DNA of 64,000 nucleotides from Aeromonas australiensis (GTDB taxonomy: Bacteria; Pseudomonadota; Gammaproteobacteria; Enterobacterales; Aeromonadaceae): the NCBI RefSeq assembly GCF_000819725.1, contig NZ_CDDH01000051.1:1-64000 (forward strand). Reading direction: 5' to 3'. The notes beneath the pieces are model-generated. The model was not told the DNA's origin, did no database searches, and saw nothing but the letters and a program-made list of their open reading frames with translations. Below, piece by piece: positions 43,791-52,912 of the stretch (positions within the stretch are counted from its first letter, which is position 1; every line of letters starts with the position of its first letter). The translations under genes were made by a program, and so were the position numbers.

Positions 43791-45230
43791 ATGAAGCCGA
43801 CATTACAGTTGCGTCTCGGTCAGTCCCTGACCATGACGCCGCAATTACAACAAGCGATTCGTCTGCTCCAGCTCTCCACACTGGAACTTCAGCAGGAAAT
43901 TCAGCAAGCGCTCGAAAATAACCCTCTGCTGGAGCAGGAAGAGAGCGAGGCGCAAGAGACCAGCCCGGAAGCGGTGGTTGATGCCAGTCAGATGGATTCC
44001 AGTGAGGCCATGGCTCAGGAGCAGATGCCGGACGAGTTGCCGGTGGATACCACCTGGGACGAGGTTTACTCTGCCGGCACCGCCCAGAGCGCTGGCCCCA
44101 TCCACGATGGGGAAGATAGCGTCTATCAGGGTGAAACCACCGAAAACCTGCAGGATTATCTGCTGTGGCAGATGCGCCTTACCCCGTTCAGCGATGTGGA
44201 TGCCGCCATCGCGCTCGCCATCATCGATGCCATCGACGAATCGGGTTATCTGACCGTTGCGCTGGAGGATATCCAGGCTGCCGTCACCAGCGATGACGTA
44301 GAGGTGGAGCTCGATGAGGTCGAGGCAGTGCTCAAGCGGGTGCAGCATTTCGATCCGGTCGGCATTGCTGCCCGCTCTGTGCAGGAGTGTTTGCTGATCC
44401 AGCTGGATCAGTATGACCCGCAGACCCCCTGGCTCAACGAGGCCAAAGAGGTGATCCTCGAGCACATGGAGCTGCTCGGCAACCGGGATTACCGCACCCT
44501 GGCTCGCAAGACCAAACTCAAGGAGGGCGATCTCAAGGAGGTGCTGGACCTGATCCAGCTGCTGGAGCCGCGCCCCGGCAACGGCATCATCCAGAGTGAT
44601 TCGCAGTATGTGATCCCGGATGTCTCCGTGATCAAAAAGGGCAGTAAGTGGGTGGTCGAGCTCAATCCCGACTCCTCCCCCCGTATCCGGGTCAACGAGA
44701 CCTATGCTGCTATGGTCCGCAATGCCCGCAGCAGCACCGACACCCAGTTTATCCGCTCCCATTTGCAGGAAGCCAAGTGGTTCATCAAGAGCCTGGAAAG
44801 TCGCAATGACACCCTGCTGAAAGTGGCCAGTTGTATTGTCGAGCAGCAACAGGGCTTTTTCGAGTATGGTGAAGAAGCGATGAAGCCCATGGTGCTCAAT
44901 GACATCGCCGAAGCGGTGGAGATGCATGAGTCGACCATCTCTCGGGTGACGACCCAGAAGTACATGCATACCCCCCGTGGTATCTTCGAATTGAAGTTTT
45001 TTTTCTCCAGCCATGTGAACACCGAAGGAGGAGGAGAGTGCTCATCGACCGCAATTCGCGCGCTCATCAAGAAGCTGGTCACGGCAGAGAATCCTGCCAA
45101 GCCGTTAAGTGATAGCAAGATCGCGGATTTGCTGGCCGAACAGGGTATTATGGTGGCGAGACGCACGATCGCTAAGTATCGCGAATCCTTGTTTATCCCA
45201 CCTTCCAATCAGCGCAAACGCCTGGTTTAG
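43791..45230 (+). CDS. rpoN: RNA polymerase sigma-54 factor
   Basis: The 479-residue protein has region I ([39 protein letters not shown]), an acidic region II (about 55-110), the core-binding region, and the DNA-binding C-terminus with [27 protein letters not shown] and the RpoN box [10 protein letters not shown] near 461. It directs polymerase to -12/-24 promoters that need enhancer-binding activators. It heads rpoN-hpf-ptsN-rapZ-npr. Confidence 0.97.
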   Translation: MKPTLQLRLGQSLTMTPQLQQAIRLLQLSTLELQQEIQQALENNPLLEQEESEAQETSPEAVVDASQMDSSEAMAQEQMPDELPVDTTWDEVYSAGTAQSAGPIHDGEDSVYQGETTENLQDYLLWQMRLTPFSDVDAAIALAIIDAIDESGYLTVALEDIQAAVTSDDVEVELDEVEAVLKRVQHFDPVGIAARSVQECLLIQLDQYDPQTPWLNEAKEVILEHMELLGNRDYRTLARKTKLKEGDLKEVLDLIQLLEPRPGNGIIQSDSQYVIPDVSVIKKGSKWVVELNPDSSPRIRVNETYAAMVRNARSSTDTQFIRSHLQEAKWFIKSLESRNDTLLKVASCIVEQQQGFFEYGEEAMKPMVLNDIAEAVEMHESTISRVTTQKYMHTPRGIFELKFFFSSHVNTEGGGECSSTAIRALIKKLVTAENPAKPLSDSKIADLLAEQGIMVARRTIAKYRESLFIPPSNQRKRLV

Positions 45231-45251
45231 GCAAAACAAAAGGATGATGTT

Positions 45252-45539
45252 ATGCAAATTAACCTGACCGGACACCATGTCGAGATCACCGAAGCTCTGC
45301 GTGATTATGTGAATAACAAATTTGCCAAACTCGAGCGTCACTTCGACCACATTAACAATGTTCATGTGGTGCTTAGCGTGGAAAAACTGAACCAGATAGC
45401 GGAAGCCAAATTGCACGTCAGTGGCGGCGAAGTGTTTGCCAACTCTGAACATGCCGATATGTATGCTGCGATAGACACCTTGCTCGACAAGCTGGACAGG
45501 CAGATTATCAAGCACAAAGATAAGTTAAATAAAAAATAA
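45252..45539 (+). CDS. hpf: Ribosome hibernation promoting factor
   Basis: This short-type HPF of 95 residues has MQINLTGHHVEITEALRDYVNNKFAKLERHFDHI, AKLHVSGGEVFANSEHADMYAAIDTLLDKLDRQI. It binds the 30S A and P sites in stationary phase and helps form 100S dimers. Position right after rpoN and 2 bp before ptsN is conserved. The short form lacks the dimerisation tail of long HPF. Confidence 0.96.
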   Translation: MQINLTGHHVEITEALRDYVNNKFAKLERHFDHINNVHVVLSVEKLNQIAEAKLHVSGGEVFANSEHADMYAAIDTLLDKLDRQIIKHKDKLNKK

Positions 45540-45541
45540 CC

Positions 45542-45988
45542 ATGCAACTTGAACACATACTGAGTCGGGACTGCACCAAGAGTGCAGTCCCTTGTACCAG
45601 CAAGAAACGCGCCCTCGAAATCATCAGTGAGCTGGCCGCCGAACGTCTTGGCACCTCCCGTCAGGCGTTGTTTGAATGTTTGCTGGCCCGCGAAAAAATG
45701 GGCAGCACCGGGATCGGTGCCGGTATCGCGATCCCCCATGGTCGCATAGACGATCAATTCCCGCCAACCGCGATCCTGATGACCTTTGCCGACCCTATTC
45801 CTTTCGACGCCATCGACAATCAACCGGTTGACCTGCTATTTGCTTTGCTGGTGCCGGAAAGCGAGTGCAAGCAGCATCTCAAGACCCTTTCTCTGATGGC
45901 TTCCAAGCTTGGTGACAAGGCGGTATGCCGCCAGTTGCGTCAGGCAAGCAGTGACGAAGAGCTCTATCAGATCATGACCTCGGCCTGA
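45542..45988 (+). CDS. ptsN: Nitrogen-PTS EIIA protein
   Basis: The 148-residue EIIA-Ntr has the phosphorylated His in GAGIAIPHGRIDDQ (near 65) and the family blocks ALFECLLAREKMGSTGIG and LLFALLVPESECKQHLKTLSLMASKL. It receives phosphate from Npr and controls potassium and cell-envelope functions. It lies between hpf and rapZ. It is followed in the same operon by npr, and beyond that by an operon whose regulator also carries PTS-type domains. Confidence 0.96.
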   Translation: MQLEHILSRDCTKSAVPCTSKKRALEIISELAAERLGTSRQALFECLLAREKMGSTGIGAGIAIPHGRIDDQFPPTAILMTFADPIPFDAIDNQPVDLLFALLVPESECKQHLKTLSLMASKLGDKAVCRQLRQASSDEELYQIMTSA

Positions 45989-46033
45989 CAGCAGGCCAAG
46001 GATGAGACACCCGTTTTGGCGTGAGGGAACAAG

Positions 46034-46900
46034 ATGCAGTTAATCGTGGTAAGTGGTCGCTCGGGCTCCGGCAAAACGGTAGCCCTGCGAGTGCTGGAAG
46101 ATCTGGGTTACTACTGTGTGGACAACCTGCCGGTCAATCTGCTGCCCCAGCTGATTGTCTCGGTCGAGAGCCAGTATGACAAGCTGGCGGTCAGTATCGA
46201 TGTACGCAACCTGCCTAGCGATCCGGAGAAACTGGAAAATCTGCTGGCTCAGGTGCGCAATGAAGGGCGGGTGGAGTTTTCCAGTTTCTTCTTCGATGCA
46301 GACAATACAACTCTGCTCAAGCGTTATGGCGAGAGTCGCCGCCTGCACCCCCTGTCACGCAACAAGCTGTCGCTGGACGAGGCGATCCGGGAAGAGACCA
46401 ATCTGCTGGCCCCCATCTCCTCGAGCGCTGACCTGCGCATCGACACTACCAGCCTCAGCATTCATGACCTGAGTGAACTCATCAAGACCCGGGTGCTTGG
46501 CAAGAAAGAGAACGAGCTGGTGCTGGTGTTCGAGTCATTTGGCTTCAAATATGGCATTCCCAAAGATGCCGATTTCGTGTTCGATGCCCGCTTCCTGCCT
46601 AACCCGCACTGGATCCCCGAACTCAAGCCGTTTACCGGCAAGGATGAGCCAGTCGCCAACTATCTCTCGGCACAAGCTGACGTGATGCTTTTTACCCAGC
46701 AGATCGAAAACATGCTGGTGACCTGGTTGCCCCATCTGGAGCGCAACAATCGCAGCTACCTCACGGTTGGCATCGGTTGTACCGGTGGTCAGCACCGCTC
46801 GGTCTTTATTGCAGAGCGGCTGGCCAGCGCGTTCCGCCTGCTTGGTAAGAACGTGCAGATCCGCCACCGCACTCTCGACAAGAGTGCCCCCCAATCCTGA
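46034..46900 (+). CDS. rapZ: RNase adapter protein RapZ
   Basis: The 288-residue protein has Walker [22 protein letters not shown] near 8, Walker B-like [18 protein letters not shown], and the C-terminal RNA-binding domain with [13 protein letters not shown] and [19 protein letters not shown]. RapZ guides RNase E to the sRNA GlmZ and so controls glucosamine-6-phosphate synthase. It lies 45 bp after ptsN and 20 bp before npr. Confidence 0.96.
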   Translation: MQLIVVSGRSGSGKTVALRVLEDLGYYCVDNLPVNLLPQLIVSVESQYDKLAVSIDVRNLPSDPEKLENLLAQVRNEGRVEFSSFFFDADNTTLLKRYGESRRLHPLSRNKLSLDEAIREETNLLAPISSSADLRIDTTSLSIHDLSELIKTRVLGKKENELVLVFESFGFKYGIPKDADFVFDARFLPNPHWIPELKPFTGKDEPVANYLSAQADVMLFTQQIENMLVTWLPHLERNNRSYLTVGIGCTGGQHRSVFIAERLASAFRLLGKNVQIRHRTLDKSAPQS

Positions 46901-46920
46901 CGGACCAATAGGACGACCCG

Positions 46921-47193
46921 ATGACTGTTTCCGCCTCGGTTGAAGTGAAAAACAAGCTGGGTATTCATGCCAGACCGGCCATGATGCTGTTCGAGTTGGT
47001 GCAGGGATTCGATGCCCACGTACTGCTGCGCAATGAAGATGGTGTGGAAGCCGATGCTGACAGCATCATCGGCCTGCTGATGCTGGATTCTGCGCAAGGG
47101 CGGCAGGTGGAAGTACAGGTTGAGGGGCCCGAAGAGGTCGAGGCCCTGGCCGCCGTGGTGGAGCTGTTCACCTCCGGCTTCAATGAGGAGTAG
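46921..47193 (+). CDS. ptsO: Nitrogen-PTS phosphocarrier NPr
   Basis: This HPr-like protein of 90 residues has phospho-His in [18 protein letters not shown] (near 16) and the regulatory-serine region [15 protein letters not shown]. NPr passes phosphate from EI-Ntr to PtsN. It is the last gene of the rpoN operon. Only 17 bp separate its stop from the stop of the convergent PRD regulator gene, so its terminator lies inside that gene (47258-47284). Confidence 0.96.
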   Translation: MTVSASVEVKNKLGIHARPAMMLFELVQGFDAHVLLRNEDGVEADADSIIGLLMLDSAQGRQVEVQVEGPEEVEALAAVVELFTSGFNEE

Positions 47194-47210
47194 TTACTCC
47201 TCGTTTTATG

Positions 47211-49115
47211 TTATGAACCGGTACGCGCCAGCGCTTTGAAGCTGGCAAAATCCCGACAAGCCAGCAGATTCCTGCTGGCTTTTTCGTTCATCAGTGCCAG
47301 AAACAGGTCGTAGAGACCCATCGCCTCCTCGTAGTCGGCCTTGCTGATGGCCAGCACGAAGATGAGCGTTGCGATTTCACCACTCCCCCAGTCAATCCCC
47401 TGCGGGGCCAGCACGGTGTAAACCAGAGTGCGGCGCGCCAGCAGACCGAGGGAGTGGGGCAGGGCAATCCCTTCTCCCAACATGGTGGAGACAATCCGCT
47501 CCCGCTCCTGCAGTGAGGCTCTGAAGCCGCTCTCCACCAGATCTTCCGCTTCCAGCTGATCACAGATGCGGGCAAACAGTTCGGCCTGGGTAAGGGGTTC
47601 TTTGACCACCATGAAGTGGTCGGCATCGAAATATTTGTCGAGCATGTAGGGGCGGGTGCGGTCGATCAGCACCAGCTTGCCAAGCTGCTCCAGCTGGTAT
47701 TGGGTCGGGAAGGGGGCAACGAGTACCACGGGGGCGTTTTTTTCGTTCACCTTGACGGTACTGATGACAAAGTCCTGCGCGATCTGCGCCAGTCCTTCAT
47801 AATCCCGCACCGATTCAAGCGTGGTCAGCTGCAACTGGGGATACTCCCGCTTGATGCGTGCTTCCAGCACCCGGAAGGTGGCGTTGCCCGCATCGCAAAG
47901 CAATAGCGCCTGCGGGCGGCGGGTGTAGCCGATATCGTAATGGCGCTCCAGCCCGACCCCGATATGGATCACCAGATAGCCGATCTCGTGGTGGGTCAGC
48001 CGGTAGGGGGTCTGCTTGATCCACTCCGAAATGGCCGCCAACGTGATGTCATAGGCGAGGGGGTAGTACTGCTTGATGTGATCGGCCAGCGGGTTGTGGT
48101 TGCCAATCTGGTATTTGACCCGTAGCAGCATGGCGCTGATATGGGTTTGCAGGTCGGCCCGCAGCTGTTGGTCGTCTCGCAGGTCGTAAGGGTAGTGTTG
48201 ATGAATGTAGGTCAGCAGATGTTCCACCAGCTGTTCGCTCTCGGCGGCCATTGCCGGGCTGAGCTGGGGAGTATCGGCAATCAGGCGCGCCTGGATCTGG
48301 ATACCGAGACCGGCGATCTCGTCCTCTACGGGGGGCGTCAGGGTTGGCAATGCCGCATATATATCGCGAGATACTGCCAGCAGCGGTAGAGTCAGGTCCT
48401 CGCTGGCGAAGTGGCGCAACTCGTGACCGGATGCCTGACGCAGCAGGGCAACGGCGCAGTAGATGGCGAGCTGCTGCAGGCTCTCGTCAGCGAGACGCAG
48501 CTGATGTCGGGCAAGCTGGGCATGGATATGATTGCCCACTACCTCCATCGTCTTGCTGGGGCAGAGATTGGGTAGCAGGGTTTGCAACTGGTTGTTGTGC
48601 AGCAATTCCTGATAGAGCAGTTGGGTCAAACAGGCCCGGATCGCCGTCTCCTCCCCCTGAATGCGCATCCCCAGGCGGGGTTTGCTCTCGACACTGAGCC
48701 TGAAGTGGCTGAGTTGCTCACGGACTTCCGCCATATCCCCCTGCAGTGCCGCCCGGCTCAGATACCAGGTATCAGCCAGCTCATCGAGCTTGATCCCCTG
48801 CTCTGCCGTCAATAGCAGGATCTGCAGGTGCAGCACCCGCTCGCGGCTGGTGCGTGGCAGGCCGCTATCCTGACCCTGGGCCGCCAGCAGAGCGTCGAAC
48901 AGTCCCTGATTGTAGATTTTCAGCTGGTAGCCGCTGCCACGCTGGTGGATTAGGTGAGCACCGTGCGTGGCAATCAGTTCGTTGAGGGTCGCCACATCGG
49001 TGCGCACCGTGCGGGTGGAGACATTGAGGCGGCGAGCCAGCTCCTCCTGTGGCAGCGGTTCGGCATGGAGCTGGATCAGCAGTTGATGGAGCCTGGGGTG
49101 TGGCAGCTTGATCAT
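47211..49115 (-). CDS. PRD/PTS-domain transcription activator (MtlR/LicR-like)
   Basis: The 634-residue regulator is modular. An N-terminal HTH (about 8-60: EELARRLNVSTRTVRTDVATLNELI) is followed by a second HTH-like block (95-165), PRD1 (190-290), PRD2 (300-400; HQHYPYDLRDD, then HIGVGLERHYDIGY with candidate phospho-His), an EIIB-like part with Cys in LLLCDAGNAT (near 417) and an EIIA-like part with His in GIALPHSLG (near 560). It is therefore a DNA-binding activator tuned by PTS phosphorylation, not an RNA-binding BglG antiterminator. It sits 110 bp downstream of the aldolase gene on the same strand, so it probably controls that operon. Confidence 0.88.
   Translation of the reverse strand: MIKLPHPRLHQLLIQLHAEPLPQEELARRLNVSTRTVRTDVATLNELIATHGAHLIHQRGSGYQLKIYNQGLFDALLAAQGQDSGLPRTSRERVLHLQILLLTAEQGIKLDELADTWYLSRAALQGDMAEVREQLSHFRLSVESKPRLGMRIQGEETAIRACLTQLLYQELLHNNQLQTLLPNLCPSKTMEVVGNHIHAQLARHQLRLADESLQQLAIYCAVALLRQASGHELRHFASEDLTLPLLAVSRDIYAALPTLTPPVEDEIAGLGIQIQARLIADTPQLSPAMAAESEQLVEHLLTYIHQHYPYDLRDDQQLRADLQTHISAMLLRVKYQIGNHNPLADHIKQYYPLAYDITLAAISEWIKQTPYRLTHHEIGYLVIHIGVGLERHYDIGYTRRPQALLLCDAGNATFRVLEARIKREYPQLQLTTLESVRDYEGLAQIAQDFVISTVKVNEKNAPVVLVAPFPTQYQLEQLGKLVLIDRTRPYMLDKYFDADHFMVVKEPLTQAELFARICDQLEAEDLVESGFRASLQERERIVSTMLGEGIALPHSLGLLARRTLVYTVLAPQGIDWGSGEIATLIFVLAISKADYEEAMGLYDLFLALMNEKASRNLLACRDFASFKALARTGS
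47258..47284 (+). terminator. Terminator of the rpoN-npr operon, inside the convergent regulator gene
   Basis: AAGCCAGCAG (47258-47267) pairs with CTGCTGGCTT (47272-47281) around ATTC, followed by T residues. It lies within the last codons of the minus-strand PRD regulator, so the same bases serve as coding sequence and as terminator for the plus-strand operon. Confidence 0.8.
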
Positions 49116-49225
49116 AGAGGGTATGCAAGACTCCTGTTGCGAGATAAAGGGTCGATGTTAACAAGTGGGTCATCAACAAGCCAGGCACCGGTCAGTGATT
49201 AAACCGGCGCCCGTGACTGCTGCCA

Positions 49226-49966
49226 TCAGGCCAACAGTCGTTTCACTATGGCCAGCAGAGTCCGCACATCCTCGGGGCGAGTGTGCCCGCTCGCGCTGTC
49301 GATGATGGAGCTGTAGACGTGCGGGATCACCTTCTCGACTCCGGCGTCCAGCGCAATCCGCACTATCTCCTCGAAGTTCTCCAGATCGATGCCGCCGGTG
49401 GGCTCCAGCCAGAAGTTGTTGCGGGCACAAGCCTCGGCCACTGCCTGATACTCGTCGCGGCAGGCCAGTCCACCCATGGGGAAGAACTTGACCGAGCTGC
49501 CGCCCATGTCCTTGAGCAGGGCAATGGCGGTATCGATGGGCACGATGCCATCCGGCTGCCCGGCGCTGAGTGGACCGGTGGAGATCTTCACCATGCCCGG
49601 CCTGCCGGTAGGGGAGATCAGCCCATTCACCAGCGTTTGTGACTGGCCGAGCAGCGCCCGGCTGGCGCCGACACCGGTGAACACCTGATTGACGTGCTGG
49701 GGCTGCAACTGGCAGGCCAGTTCGGCCACCATGGCCGATTGGCGCGGATCCCCGGCGCCCAGCCCGATGGAGAGGGCGTTGTCGATAAGCTTGGCGTACT
49801 CCTTCATATCGGCAACTGCGGAGGGAATATCCGGGTAGTTTTTGGAGAGCACACCGACCAGCACGTGGCCTTCAGCTGCGTCGTACACCTCGACGGCATT
49901 CTCCTTGGAACCTGCCAGCACGTTGAGACAGACCCGATCACGGTAGTAGTTGGGGGTAAGGGACAT
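49226..49966 (-). CDS. dgaF: DgaF-like 2-dehydro-3-deoxy-phosphogluconate aldolase (EF_0839/AHA_3917 family)
   Basis: The 246-residue protein is of the KDGP-aldolase family found next to DgaE. Its blocks are VCLNVLAGSKENAVEVYDAAEGHVLVGVLSKNYP, LSIGLGAGDPRQ, VFTGVGASRALLG and GGSSVKFFPMGGLACRDEY with the likely Schiff-base Lys (near 170). Salmonella DgaF splits 2-keto-3-deoxygluconate-6-phosphate into pyruvate and glyceraldehyde-3-phosphate. It overlaps the dgaE-like stop by 1 bp. Substrate here is inferred from family and neighbour only. Confidence 0.85.
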   Translation of the reverse strand: MSLTPNYYRDRVCLNVLAGSKENAVEVYDAAEGHVLVGVLSKNYPDIPSAVADMKEYAKLIDNALSIGLGAGDPRQSAMVAELACQLQPQHVNQVFTGVGASRALLGQSQTLVNGLISPTGRPGMVKISTGPLSAGQPDGIVPIDTAIALLKDMGGSSVKFFPMGGLACRDEYQAVAEACARNNFWLEPTGGIDLENFEEIVRIALDAGVEKVIPHVYSSIIDSASGHTRPEDVRTLLAIVKRLLA

Positions 49967-51081
49967 CAGCGATTCTCCTGAACGAGGTTGGCAATGGCGG
50001 AGTGGATTTGGTCGAGCTGGGGCACGGTGACGCTGCGCACATCGATCTCGATATGCCCCTCGTTGGCCTTGTAGCCACGACAGTAGATGGCAGGCGTGCC
50101 CTGTTGCAGACGGGTGACAACCTGCACTGTGGTCATGCCGATCTGCTGGTGGTCAAAGGCGATATCGGTGCGGGCGATGTCACGTCCTGCGCTGTCCCAT
50201 GCCACCTTGGCGGTGACGCCGGGCAGCTGGTTTAGGCGCTCGATAAAGGGGCTCATCTTGGCGACCATGGCGGCGCCGCTCTCTTTCTCTTTGACCAGAT
50301 AGCGCTCGATGGCGTGGGTCAGGCCGAGGATCCCCTCCTTGCCCACCTTCATGGCGCGACCGATGCCATTGGCCTGCTGTTTGACCCACTCCACGTACTG
50401 ACGCTTGCCAACTACCAGCCCGCTGGTGGGCCCTTCAATGGCCTTGGCGCCGCTGTAGATGACCAGGTCCGCCCCCTGGTTGTAGTAGAGGCGCAAATCC
50501 TCTTCGGCAGCCGCATCGACGATGAGCGGGAGCCCGTGGGCCCTGGCGACCTCGGCGGCTTCTGCCACCGACAGAATGCTCTTCTGCACGCAGTGGTGGG
50601 ACTTGATGTAGAGGATGGCTGCTGTGTTGGCATTGATGGCGGCTGCCAGCTGGGAAGGGGAGCACTCGTTGGCGTAACCGGCTTCCACTACTTTGCCGCC
50701 ACCCAGATTGACCATGGTGCCGACCGGGGCGCCGAAGTTGACGTTATGCCCCTTGGGAAGCACGATTTCACTCGGCACCTCATGGTGATGGGCATGCAGG
50801 TGCTCAAGGCGATAGGGGTCGCCGCGCACTATCATGGCGGCGACTGACTGGGCGATGCCGGCGCTGGCGCAGGAGACCACCACCGCATCTTCCACATCCA
50901 GTAAACCAGCCAGATAGGCGCCGGTCTTGTTGACCAGATCCTTGACCTCGAAGTAGTGGCCGAGGCCAAAATTGACCGCATCGACCACCTCCTGCTCGGG
51001 GGTGGAGACGCCGAGAATGGTCATGCGCCCGGAGGCGTTGATCACCGGTTTGAGCTGATATTTCTCATAAACAGAAGGCAT
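49966..51081 (-). CDS. dgaE: DgaE-like PLP enzyme (ammonia-lyase, SelA-related fold)
   Basis: The start is taken at 51081 (MPSVYEKYQLKPVINASGRMT), nine bases after GGGAAA; an ATG five codons upstream is an alternative. The 371-residue PLP-dependent protein of the SelA/DgaE group shows VVVSCASAGIAQSVAAMIV, LIVDAAAEEDLRLYYNQGADLVIYSGAKAIEGPTSG, with the PLP Lys in YSGAKAIEG (near 215). Salmonella DgaE turns D-glucosaminate-6-phosphate into 2-keto-3-deoxygluconate-6-phosphate plus ammonia. The close match with dgaF next door supports that step, but the exact amino-sugar acid is not known here. Confidence 0.85.
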   Translation of the reverse strand: MPSVYEKYQLKPVINASGRMTILGVSTPEQEVVDAVNFGLGHYFEVKDLVNKTGAYLAGLLDVEDAVVVSCASAGIAQSVAAMIVRGDPYRLEHLHAHHHEVPSEIVLPKGHNVNFGAPVGTMVNLGGGKVVEAGYANECSPSQLAAAINANTAAILYIKSHHCVQKSILSVAEAAEVARAHGLPLIVDAAAEEDLRLYYNQGADLVIYSGAKAIEGPTSGLVVGKRQYVEWVKQQANGIGRAMKVGKEGILGLTHAIERYLVKEKESGAAMVAKMSPFIERLNQLPGVTAKVAWDSAGRDIARTDIAFDHQQIGMTTVQVVTRLQQGTPAIYCRGYKANEGHIEIDVRSVTVPQLDQIHSAIANLVQENR

Positions 51082-52204
51082 GGTGTGATTTCCCATAGTG
51101 AGTCAGAACCAGTTCGCCACCGACCAGGGCGGCGAGAGGCTGCAGTTGTTGGTCACCGCTGCGGGACTGGGCTTCGGTATCCATAAACAGGGTCGGGCCG
51201 CTGGTGACCTCGAACAGGGTCAGGTCGGCATCGGCGCCCACCTCGAGCCGCCCCTTGCCGGAAAGGCGCAGGGCATCGGCGGCCTGATGGGTGACGCAGG
51301 CGATCACCTGCTCCAGCGTCATGCCGATGGCGAGAAACTTCGACATCACGTGGGCCAGACTGTAGACCGGCCCCTTGATGCGGTTCTTGCAGTAGATGTC
51401 GGAGCTGATGGTGCGGGGCAGGATCCCTTGGGCAATGGCCAGCTCCGCCACCTCGAAGCTGAAGCTGGCGCCGCCGTGGCCGATGTCGAGCAAAAGGCCC
51501 CGCTGCATCGCCTCGCGCACCGCCTGACGCAGCTCGCCAGCCGGGGTCAGAATGCGGTTCGGTTTGCCATTGAAGCAGTGGGTCAGCAGATCGCCATCCC
51601 CCAGCAGGGCAACTATCTCGTCCAGATCCGGCGGCGTGTTGCCCACGTGCACCATCATCGGCAGCTGGCCGTGAGCCTGTTGCAGGGCCTTGGCCATGCG
51701 CAGCGGTTGCAGACCGTTTTCTCCGACCACGCTGCCGCTCATCCTCGCCTTGATGCCGACAATAAAATCGGGGTGGCGACGAATGGCTGCCGAGGCGAGA
51801 TCCATATCGAGGTCCCGGCTATCCGCCAGCTCGTTCTGGCGTAGCAGACCGATGCGGGAGATGTTGAGCAGGGCATGCACCCGGGTCTTGCAGCCCGCAG
51901 CGATCTGCTGGAAGTCATCCACATCGTCGGCTCCGGTGCTGCCGGCGTCGATCACGGTGGTGACGCCGGACTCTACGCCCACCTTGTCCGGCTCATCGTG
52001 ATAGATGGGGGAGGCGGGGTAGCAGTGGGTGTGGCCATCGATCCAGCCAGCGCTCACATGCACCCGGCCGCCGAGATCCAGGACCTGCTGGGCCGTTGCG
52101 GTCTCCGGCAGGGAGCCGATGGCGACGATTTTGCCCTCCTTGATGGCAATATCGACGAGCTGGCCATCTCCCTGGCGCCCGGCTCTGATGATGATGTCGT
52201 ACAT
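51065..52204 (-). CDS. Metal-dependent amidohydrolase/deacetylase (EF_0837/AHA_3915 family)
   Basis: The 379-residue amidohydrolase-superfamily protein has metal ligands in GWIDGHTHCY (near 60), probable carbamylated Lys in VGIKARMSG (near 153), His in MMVHVGNTP and LLTHCFNG, and Asp in ISSDIYC. The structure resembles dihydroorotase and N-acyl-amino-acid deacetylases. In this operon it could remove an acyl or carbamoyl group from an amino-sugar acid before DgaE acts; that is inference. It overlaps the dgaE-like gene by 17 bp and follows DUF4310 after 42 bp containing a hairpin. Confidence 0.85.
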   Translation of the reverse strand: MYDIIIRAGRQGDGQLVDIAIKEGKIVAIGSLPETATAQQVLDLGGRVHVSAGWIDGHTHCYPASPIYHDEPDKVGVESGVTTVIDAGSTGADDVDDFQQIAAGCKTRVHALLNISRIGLLRQNELADSRDLDMDLASAAIRRHPDFIVGIKARMSGSVVGENGLQPLRMAKALQQAHGQLPMMVHVGNTPPDLDEIVALLGDGDLLTHCFNGKPNRILTPAGELRQAVREAMQRGLLLDIGHGGASFSFEVAELAIAQGILPRTISSDIYCKNRIKGPVYSLAHVMSKFLAIGMTLEQVIACVTHQAADALRLSGKGRLEVGADADLTLFEVTSGPTLFMDTEAQSRSGDQQLQPLAALVGGELVLTHYGKSHHAFCL

Positions 52205-52221
52205 GCTGATAACCTCTGGCG

Positions 52222-52241
52222 AGCCGCCCCGCAGGGCGGCT
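52222..52241 (-). promoter_or_regulatory. Intercistronic hairpin between transporter and enzyme genes
   Basis: AGCCGCCC (52222-52229) pairs with GGGCGGCT (52234-52241) around CGCA. No T-run follows on the minus strand, so it is not a full terminator. It could set the relative amounts of transporter and enzyme messages. Confidence 0.5.
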
Positions 52242-52246
52242 GGTAC

Positions 52247-52897
52247 TTACACAAGTGCGACCGGGAAGAAGGTGCCCAGCAGCATGGCTCCCAGAATGGC
52301 GCCACCGGTGATGGGCTTGCCCCACACGTAGAACAGCAGCGCACCCAGCAGGGAACCGATACCGATGGGAATGGAGGCGCCCATGGCGGAGAGGATGATG
52401 AGTGGGCCGAGGAAGCGGCCAGAGCTGTTGCCAGCTCCCATCATCACGTCAGCACCGTAAGTGGAGTTGCTCTGGTTGATGGTGAACTTGCGCGCCAGAA
52501 TGATGATGTAGCCGATGGCCAGACCAATCCCCATGCCGGTTGCCAGCGAGGCGCCGAAGTTCTCCACCGGATAGACGATGCCAGCACCCAGCAGCAGGGC
52601 GGGGACTCCCAGCCCAACACCGGTCTGGAGGGCGCCACCGATATCAAGGATGCCAACCAGAGAGCCCTCAATGATGCGGGCGAACAGGAAGCTGGCACCG
52701 AATGCCGCGACCGCACCGTAGGCACCTGTGTCCATTCCGGCTTTGAGCATGGCAACGAAAGCCACCTCGTTGAAGGCACCGACGCCGTACAGGTAGAACA
52801 TGTGGGTTCCGGCAAAGATCCCGGCGGAGAGCAGACCCACGAAGATGGGGAATGACCAGTCGGCATACCAGAAGTTGTTTTTCAATTTCTCATCCAT
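52247..52897 (-). CDS. DUF4310 integral membrane protein (EF_0833/AHA_3914 family)
   Basis: The 216-residue membrane protein has a polar start (MDEKLKNNFWYADW) and about five to six helices (FPIFVGLLSAGIFAGTHMFYL, GALQTGVGLGVPALLLGAGIV, GASLATGMGIGLAIGYIIIL, PIGIGSLLGALLFYV, GAILGAMLLGTFFPVAL). It is rich in Gly and Ala, like PTS EIIC/EIID channels. I recall it as DUF4310, of unknown function, always with DUF4311, DUF4312 and SFCGS. It probably forms one subunit of a two-part permease with DUF4311 just upstream (15-bp gap). Confidence 0.85.
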   Translation of the reverse strand: MDEKLKNNFWYADWSFPIFVGLLSAGIFAGTHMFYLYGVGAFNEVAFVAMLKAGMDTGAYGAVAAFGASFLFARIIEGSLVGILDIGGALQTGVGLGVPALLLGAGIVYPVENFGASLATGMGIGLAIGYIIILARKFTINQSNSTYGADVMMGAGNSSGRFLGPLIILSAMGASIPIGIGSLLGALLFYVWGKPITGGAILGAMLLGTFFPVALV

Positions 52898-52912
52898 GGT
52901 GTAACCCCTTAT

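Noticed and set aside
43845-45014. Long minus-strand open frame (389 codons) opposite rpoN
   Set aside because: Fully inside rpoN with low-complexity His/Leu-rich shadow composition; no independent evidence.
47211-49115. BglG-type RNA-binding antiterminator
   Set aside because: The N-terminus is a DNA-binding HTH rather than the CAT RNA-binding domain, so it is better described as an MtlR/LicR-like activator.
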